This document shows positions 33,950 to 39,271 of a stretch of 39,271 nt of DNA, piece after piece. The stretch is taken from positions 1-39,271 of the forward strand of contig JAACCT010000004.1 of the NCBI GenBank assembly GCA_009937255.1, in the 5' to 3' direction. The DNA is from Dehalococcoidales bacterium. GTDB lineage: Bacteria; Chloroflexota; Dehalococcoidia; Lucifugimonadales; Lucifugimonadaceae. The notes under the pieces were generated by a model. That model saw only the letters and a program-made list of their open reading frames with translations. It did no database searches and was not told the origin of the DNA. The first letter of the stretch is position 1; each line of letters begins with the position of its first letter. Made by a program: the position numbers and the translations under genes.

Positions 33950-34007
33950 TCTATTTACCTCATAAAAAATATTTATATATTTATAATACTTAAGATGTAT
34001 TTTTTTT

Positions 34008-35042
34008 CTATCTGAAATAACCTGCTAGTTTATCGTTTAATAAATCTCTTTTAATAATTTTTTTATTTTTTATTTGTCTAGAAATTTCATTTCTCAATTT
34101 TGATAAATGAAATTTAGAATTATCCCAGCATTTTATATATATATCAGGCATTGAGGAGTAAATATCTTTTTCAATACTTGGTAGTATTTTTATTCTATCT
34201 TTTAAGGGTAAATTACTAGACCTATTAATTGTTTCGTTATCAATAAAATCTCCATTAGAATCCATCATATTATAAAAATCTAAATATGAACTATTTGTAA
34301 TATTAAGATTCTTTATTTCTTTATCAAATAAAGTTTTTATAATCATAAAGGATTCATCTGCAGTAAAGTTCAATTCCTTTGCTATCTTTGTAAAATAATA
34401 GAAAAGTAATTCTTCATTCATAAGAAAGCTTGTAGATAAAATTTCTTCTAATGAAGGATTTACGGCAAAAAGGGGAGTAGTTTTACAGAAAATATATCCA
34501 ATTTGATTATTTAGAATCTCTTTAGAAAAAGTTGGATAAAATTTAAATTTTTGATCTTGAGATAAAAAAATTCCTATAAAAGCTGCCAATTGTAGAATTT
34601 TTGATTTATCTGAAATGACTCTTTCTCCAGAAATATATCTATAAAACTGCCTTTCATTAACTTTAAAGTCGTTTTGAAAAAAGTCTTTTAACTCAGTAGA
34701 TTGTTTATAAACATAACTTAATATATTACTTTGAGATTCTGATATTATAATTTTTTTGGTTTTATTTTTATGTATTTTTATGTACTCTACTTGTTTGTCT
34801 CCTATTAAATCTAAAGGATAATTATTATCAAGATCTACAACTGCTCCTCTAATACTTCTTCTAGGAAACTTGCCTTCAGTTTTAGAGTCTATTAACTGTA
34901 TAACTTCTCTATACCTAGGAGTACCACCTAAAGAAAGAGCTCCCATAAAGGCAACCAATTGCAGAAACTCTTTTTTTTGGTGAGTACTCCCATTGGCAAT
35001 AGCGCCTTTTTTATATCCAAATAGTGTTTTTTTATTGACCAT
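34008..35042 (-). CDS. Hypothetical protein with HTH-like repeat segments
   Basis: This 344-aa soluble protein is not recognised. Two similar segments appear: KKEFLQLVAFMGALSL (23-38) and KSKILQLAAFIGIFLS (about 146-161). The second follows NERQFYRYISGERVISD (129-145), which resembles the recognition-helix region of a Cro/XRE-like HTH; the first is followed by GTPRYREVIQLIDSKTEGKF. The C-terminal half is helical with a basic end. Upstream, two TTTTGGTCAA copies might be binding sites. A DNA-binding regulator is a reasonable guess, not shown. No Shine-Dalgarno is visible. Confidence 0.6.
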   Translation of the reverse strand: MVNKKTLFGYKKGAIANGSTHQKKEFLQLVAFMGALSLGGTPRYREVIQLIDSKTEGKFPRRSIRGAVVDLDNNYPLDLIGDKQVEYIKIHKNKTKKIIISESQSNILSYVYKQSTELKDFFQNDFKVNERQFYRYISGERVISDKSKILQLAAFIGIFLSQDQKFKFYPTFSKEILNNQIGYIFCKTTPLFAVNPSLEEILSTSFLMNEELLFYYFTKIAKELNFTADESFMIIKTLFDKEIKNLNITNSSYLDFYNMMDSNGDFIDNETINRSSNLPLKDRIKILPSIEKDIYSSMPDIYIKCWDNSKFHLSKLRNEISRQIKNKKIIKRDLLNDKLAGYFR

Positions 35043-35077
35043 AATTATTTATATAATTGACTTTTTTTATACTTCGC

Positions 35078-35106
35078 ATCTTATTTATACACTATTTTTT
35101 GGTCAA
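35078..35106 (-). promoter_or_regulatory. Candidate promoter of the HTH-like gene
   Basis: On the minus strand TTGACC (35106-35101) and TAAGAT (35083-35078) are 17 bp apart. The -35 lies inside one of the two TTTTGGTCAA repeats, which would allow a protein bound there to block transcription. Confidence 0.45.
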
Positions 35107-35194
35107 AATAATATAATATTTTGTACATCTTTAGTCAAGTATTTTGGGATAATTGATTTGAAATAGTTGTTTTTAAATAGTTTATTTTGGTCAA
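35097..35194. repeat. Direct repeats TTTTGGTCAA upstream of the HTH-like gene
   Basis: TTTTGGTCAA occurs at 35097-35106 and 35185-35194, about 88 bp apart. Both are followed by TTTGTA and later TCAAGT, so the similarity is longer than the ten identical bases. The 252-bp gap (35043-35294) has no gene. Possible operator sites shared with the divergent exonuclease gene. Confidence 0.45.
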
Positions 35195-35294
35195 TTTGTA
35201 AATATTTTCTATAATCAAGTCTTATTTTCTTTTGTATTTATTGATAACAAAATATAATAATTTTAATTATTGTATTAAATGATTAGGATTTTAT

Positions 35295-36050
35295 ATGAAA
35301 ATGGTATCTTGGAACGTAAATGGAATTAGAGCATGCTTAAATAAAGGCTTTATGGATTTTTTTGAAAAAATTGATGCAGATATTTTTTGTATTCAAGAAA
35401 CTAAAGCTAATTCTTCCCAAGTAGATATTTCAACTCCTCAGCATACACAATTTTGGAATAGTGCTGATAAAAAAGGTTATTCAGGAACTTTAGTTTTTTC
35501 TAAAGAAAAACCAATTAACTCTATAAATGGTTTAGGTATAGAAAAACATGATACTGAAGGTAGAGTTATAACTTTAGAATTCAATGAATTTTATTTAGTT
35601 ACAGTTTATACTCCTAATTCTAAGAGAGACTTATCAAGATTAGATTACAGGGAAAATGAATGGGATGTTGATTTTTTATCTTACGTACAAGAATTAGAAA
35701 AAATCAAACCTGTAATTTTTAGTGGAGATCTTAATGTAGCTCATAAAGAAATAGATTTAAGAAATCCAAAATCAAATGAAAGAAATGCTGGATTTACTAA
35801 AGAAGAAAGAAAAGGTTTTGATAATTTATCTTCTAGAGGATTTATTGATACTTTTAGACACTTTAATCAAGAACCTGATAATTATTCATGGTGGAGTTAT
35901 ATGGGTGGAGCAAGAAATAGAAATGTAGGATGGAGAATTGATTATTTTTGCGTATCTAATATATTAAAAAATAATTTACAAGCAGCTAATATTCATCAGA
36001 ATATCCTTGGTTCAGATCATTGCCCTGTTAGTATAGATATTAAAATTTAG
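35295..36050 (+). CDS. xth: Exodeoxyribonuclease III (AP endonuclease)
   Basis: This 251-aa enzyme cuts at abasic sites and degrades one strand from 3' ends. Family motifs are [15 protein letters not shown] at the N-terminus, IQETKA with the metal-binding Glu, [36 protein letters not shown] and the final [11 protein letters not shown]. It is complete. It is near the uracil glycosylase but on the other strand; both act in base-excision repair. The yyaL-like gene starts 14 bp later with its own AAGG, so the two may be co-transcribed. Confidence 0.93.
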   Translation: MKMVSWNVNGIRACLNKGFMDFFEKIDADIFCIQETKANSSQVDISTPQHTQFWNSADKKGYSGTLVFSKEKPINSINGLGIEKHDTEGRVITLEFNEFYLVTVYTPNSKRDLSRLDYRENEWDVDFLSYVQELEKIKPVIFSGDLNVAHKEIDLRNPKSNERNAGFTKEERKGFDNLSSRGFIDTFRHFNQEPDNYSWWSYMGGARNRNVGWRIDYFCVSNILKNNLQAANIHQNILGSDHCPVSIDIKI

Positions 36051-36064
36051 TAAGGCATAATATT

Positions 36065-38101
36065 TTGAATAACCTAGTAGGACAAAAATCAGAGTATTTA
36101 CTACAACATTCTAATAATCCAGTTAATTGGTATCCCTGGGGTAAAAAAGCCTTTGATAAGGCGAAAGGTGAAGATAAGCCAATATTTTTATCTATTGGTT
36201 ACTCAAGCTGTCATTGGTGTCATGTAATGGAAAAAGAATCATTTGAAGATCTAGAAACTGCTGAAATATTAAATAAAAACTTTATATCAATTAAAGTAGA
36301 CCGTGAAGAAAGACCTGATATAGATTCAGTTTATATGGCTGCTATTCAAATGATTAATGGAAATGGAGGATGGCCAGCTTCTATTTTTATGAATTATAAA
36401 GGAGCTCCATTTTTTGCAGGGACATATTTCCCTAAATTTGATCATAATAACATTCCTGCTTTTAAGTCAGTTTTAGCAAAGATTATTGATATTTATCATA
36501 ATAATAGATCTAGTATTGATGAACATTCAAATGTAGTTATGGAAGGATTAAGAAAGTATTTTAATAGTATTCAAACCTCAGAAATACAAATAAATAATAT
36601 TGATGAAACTATTACAAGTCAAATTAATAAAACTTTTGATTTTGAAAAAGGAGGATTTGGAGATTTCCCTAAATTTCCAGAAACATCTAAACTTGAAATT
36701 TTATATATGATAGGGAAAAAAAATAATTCTAAAAATTTGTATGACATGGGTCAATTAACTTTGGGATCAATGATTAATGGAGGTATTTACGATCAATTAA
36801 AAGGTGGTTTTGCAAGATATTCCACTGATAGAGAATGGAAAATTCCTCATTTTGAAAAAATGCTATATGACAATGCATTAATTTTAGGTACTCTTGCTAA
36901 CTCTTACAAAGTAACTAATAATAAAAAAATAATGTCAATTATAAAAGATACATTTATGTTTCTTGAACAAGAAATGCAGTCTAATAATCTTTATTTTAGT
37001 AGTATTGATGCGGATTCTGAAGGTATTGAAGGAGAGTACTATTTATGGGAATTTAATTAATTAAAAAATATTTTAACAAAATCTAATTTTGAAATTGTTA
37101 AAGATCATTGGAATATAACCGAAGAAGGAGATATAGATAAAAAAAATATTCTATATATTAATAAATCATTGGAAGAAATTGCTGTAGATAAAAACTTACC
37201 AATTCAGGAAATAGAAGATACGGTTAATAATATTAAAAATGAACTGATGTCAAAAAGAAATTCTAGAGTAAAACCCTTAACTGATAAAAAAATAATATCT
37301 TCTTGGAATTCTTTATTAATTTCTAGTCTTTGTGAAGCTTATAATATTACAAATGAAGAGAAGTATATTAAGCAAGCTCAAAATTCTGCAGAATCTATCT
37401 TAAAAAGTTGTTTTAAAAATAATAATTTAAATCATACTAGTGAAGGAGAAATATGTTTTTTAGAAGATTATTCATATTTTTCTAAGTGTTTATTTGATAT
37501 CTATAATTCAACACTTAATACATATTGGTATGAACTCGCTGAAAAATTTACAAATTCAACAATAGATAAATTTTGGGATGAAAATGAAAAAGTTTTTTTT
37601 GATACTTTTAAAAATGATGATTTAATCCTGAGACCCAAAGGATTTTTTGATCCTATGGTTCCAAATCCAGCAGCTATAGCTGCTCAAAATACTTATAAGT
37701 TATATAAATATAATGGTAATAATAAATTATTAACAATTGTAGGAGACTCTTTAAAAAAAGTTTCCTCATTATTAAATAAAAATCCATTAGATGTTCCTTC
37801 TTGGTACAAGTTATATTATCAAATGGAAGAAGAGCAAATAGAAATATTAATTTCTGGTCATAAAAGAGATAAATTATTTTTAGAAGCTAAAAAAAATATT
37901 CTTTCTAGATATTTACCAAATTTATTATTTACTTCCTCTAATGGTAAGGATAGTGAAATGAATTTACCTATAATGAAAGGTAGAAAAAATGATCAAAAAA
38001 CTAAAATTTATATATGTAAAAATTATGTTTGTGATATACCTCTAGAAAATATAAATGAACTTATTGAACAATTGGATATAATTTCAGGATCTTATAAATG
38101 A
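36065..38101 (+). pseudogene. YyaL/SPATA20-type thioredoxin-domain protein interrupted by an in-frame TAA
   Basis: It begins at TTG 36065 (AAGG upstream) and encodes the DUF255 thioredoxin-like domain with NPVNWYPWG and [14 protein letters not shown] (Cys49, Cys52), [11 protein letters not shown], then the (alpha/alpha) barrel with [12 protein letters not shown]. Codon 332 is TAA (37058-37060), directly after [10 protein letters not shown], and the same frame goes on LKNILTKSNFEIVKDHWN to TGA at 38101, 678 residues in all, the usual family length. In relatives this place is EEL or similar, so one GAA to TAA change explains it. An internal ATG at 37169 is not a separate gene start. Function of the family is poorly defined. 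Confidence 0.82.
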
Positions 38102-38553
38102 ATATAGTTCTTTATAAACCTGAAATTCCACAGAATACTGGAAATATTATTAGATTATGTGCAAATATAAATGCTAATTTACATCTTATCCAACCACTAG
38201 GCTTTTCATTAAATGATAGAAATCTTAGAAGAGCAGCCTTAGATTATTTTGATCTATGTAATGTTTATATTCATAAAAATTTTCAAGAATTTTTGGAATA
38301 TAATAAATCATCAAAAATATATTTGACTGATACAAAGGCTACTAATATTTACTCCGAAATTAATTTTAATATTTCAGATACTTTTATATTTGGATCTGAA
38401 AGTAAAGGTATTGATAAATCAATATTAGATAAATTTATTTCTGATTCTAAAATATACATACCTATGTTCCCAAATGTTAGATCTATTAATATATGTAATT
38501 CAGTATCTATAATTGCATACGAATGTTTAAGACAAAATAATTATAAATTTTGA
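38098..38553 (+). CDS. trmL: tRNA (cytidine/uridine-34-2'-O)-methyltransferase
   Basis: This 151-aa SPOUT enzyme methylates the wobble ribose of tRNA-Leu species. The N-terminus IVLYKPEIPQNTGNIIRLCA, then LGFSLNDRNLRRAALDYFD, FGSESKGI and MFPNVRSINICNSVSIIAYE (the knot region binding SAM) match TrmL throughout. Its ATG overlaps the preceding TGA (ATGA), so translation depends partly on upstream ribosomes; a stop in the upstream gene at 37058 might therefore reduce its expression. Its stop directly abuts the stop of the convergent NIPSNAP gene. Confidence 0.92.
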   Translation: MNIVLYKPEIPQNTGNIIRLCANINANLHLIQPLGFSLNDRNLRRAALDYFDLCNVYIHKNFQEFLEYNKSSKIYLTDTKATNIYSEINFNISDTFIFGSESKGIDKSILDKFISDSKIYIPMFPNVRSINICNSVSIIAYECLRQNNYKF

Positions 38554-39171
38554 CTATTTGATTGGAGAAAAGTCAGAAGCCATTACTATTTTATTTTCCA
38601 TAATCAAAGGAGGATTAGCATTTAAAGACTTTGGGGGCCAACCAATAGAACTAAATTTTTCTCTTGCTTCAGTTCTATGTTGAAGACTTTTATATGCCCA
38701 AATATGCATAAATTTGTTGGCATCTCCTATTTCAGAAACAAAGGCACCTACCAGAGGTGCTAGCTCATTTCTAGCTTCAATTTTTTCTTCCCATTTGGGA
38801 AGTATTTTAGGTATTTGATTAGGTTCAAATGTATATATTCTCATCTCAAAAAAAGGTCCTATTTCTCTAACTTCTAAGCTAGGACTAAAAGAAACAGGTA
38901 ACCATATTTCTGAATTCATTTTCACAATATAATCGTTTGTATCTGGAGGCCATACTTTTTTTTCTATCGCTTCCTTTCTAGATTTATTTCTATGATCAAT
39001 ATTATTATATGGCCAAACATGTATTATTTGATTTAATGGTCCAATTTCAGTGAACCAAAAAGCTCCTATCTTTGATATTTTATTTCTTTCATCTATTTTG
39101 TCTCGAAATTTTTCTAAAACATTAGGAAGTGAACCAGCTTTAATTTGATAAGTTCTAAATTCATAAATCAT
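38554..39171 (-). CDS. NIPSNAP family protein with two repeated domains
   Basis: This 205-aa protein contains two ferredoxin-like NIPSNAP domains: MIYEFRTYQIKAGSLPNVLE from residue 1 and FEMRIYTFEPNQIPKILPKW near the middle; both have ...H(V/I)W.Y and EA(I/R)E parts (IIHVWPYNN, FMHIWAYKSLQHRTEAREKF). The role of these proteins is unclear; some act in small-molecule breakdown. I take ATG 39171, with GAGG 7 nt upstream, rather than a TTG 12 nt before. Its stop abuts the trmL stop with no space for a terminator. Confidence 0.87.
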   Translation of the reverse strand: MIYEFRTYQIKAGSLPNVLEKFRDKIDERNKISKIGAFWFTEIGPLNQIIHVWPYNNIDHRNKSRKEAIEKKVWPPDTNDYIVKMNSEIWLPVSFSPSLEVREIGPFFEMRIYTFEPNQIPKILPKWEEKIEARNELAPLVGAFVSEIGDANKFMHIWAYKSLQHRTEAREKFSSIGWPPKSLNANPPLIMENKIVMASDFSPIK

Positions 39172-39246
39172 TTTCAACCTCAAAATAATAAGTAGGATTT
39201 AATAGAAAAGGTTACAATAAAATTAAATGAAAGTATAGGAGATAAT

Positions 39247-39271
39247 ATGTCTATAGAAAATGCTATTTTTA
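39247..39271 (+). CDS. Start of a further gene, truncated by right edge
   Basis: AGGAG precedes ATG 39247 by 6 nt, followed by eight open codons MSIENAIF. Too short to identify. It is divergent from the NIPSNAP gene across a 75-bp gap that must contain both promoters. Confidence 0.5.

Noticed and set aside
16127-37060. Global reassignment of TAA to an amino acid
   Set aside because: Most intact genes here end in TAA at the expected length, including both reductase paralogues and the aap genes, so TAA is a working stop.

Overview
This is a very AT-rich, gene-dense bacterial window with short intergenic gaps, translationally coupled genes (ATGA and TAATG overlaps) and convergent pairs whose stop codons overlap or abut. 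The content is mostly uptake of organic substrates by ABC transporters plus small-molecule catabolism: an enolase-superfamily enzyme, an amine/amino-acid oxidase, a flavin monooxygenase, an M20 amidohydrolase, an acetamidase/formamidase, two glycerophosphodiesterases and a NIPSNAP protein. This suits a streamlined, free-living (probably marine) heterotroph. The mix resembles low-GC relatives of SAR202-type Chloroflexota, but that assignment is a guess: there is no rRNA, and I see no tRNA, CRISPR array, insertion sequence or phage gene.

Layout. 1-225: 5' part of a lipoprotein gene on the minus strand, running off the left edge. 445-5701: nucleoside-type (BMP/PnrA) ABC importer operon ending in a hypoxanthine phosphoribosyltransferase, so uptake is coupled to purine salvage. 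5707-8014: enolase-superfamily enzyme and a sarcosine-oxidase-like FAD enzyme. 8101-12441: structured leader and general L-amino-acid ABC importer (aapJQMP). 12513-14630: tandem ketopantoate-reductase-like paralogues. 14627-17131 (minus): transaldolase-like protein, glycerophosphodiesterase, broken zinc alcohol dehydrogenase. 17273-20045: D-threonine-aldolase-like PLP enzyme and a frameshifted Baeyer-Villiger-type monooxygenase. 20042-21185 (minus): alpha/beta hydrolase and a small protein. 21249-24843: hairpin leader, MFS transporter, M20 hydrolase, acetamidase/formamidase. 24850-26993: coiled-coil membrane protein, second glycerophosphodiesterase, solitary DNA methyltransferase. 27126-28012: very small membrane proteins and an RRM protein followed by a long hairpin. 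28101-31670: Ni/Co transporter, SnoaL-like protein, orphan peptide-type ABC permease, PHP phosphoesterase with an in-frame stop. 31652-35042 (minus): small and hypothetical proteins, paired long inverted repeats, uracil-DNA glycosylase, BioY, and an unknown protein with an HTH-like segment. 35295-39271: exonuclease III, YyaL-like thioredoxin-domain protein with an in-frame stop, TrmL, NIPSNAP protein and the start of a further gene.

Two signals stand out. First, five genes whose protein sequence looks intact carry a single small lesion: three in-frame TAA codons (16982-16984, 31227-31229, 37058-37060), one single-base frameshift in a T run (about 19548-19552) and one start codon that reads ATA (33949). 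Sequencing error, recent gene decay and UAA readthrough are all possible and can be told apart by reads from other individuals. Second, RNA-level structure is rich: terminator-like hairpins sit exactly between the binding-protein gene and the membrane genes in both ABC operons, a leader with competing hairpins and a masked Shine-Dalgarno precedes aapJ, and paired 22-bp and 15-bp inverted repeats lie beside and inside the 3' end of the uracil-DNA glycosylase gene.
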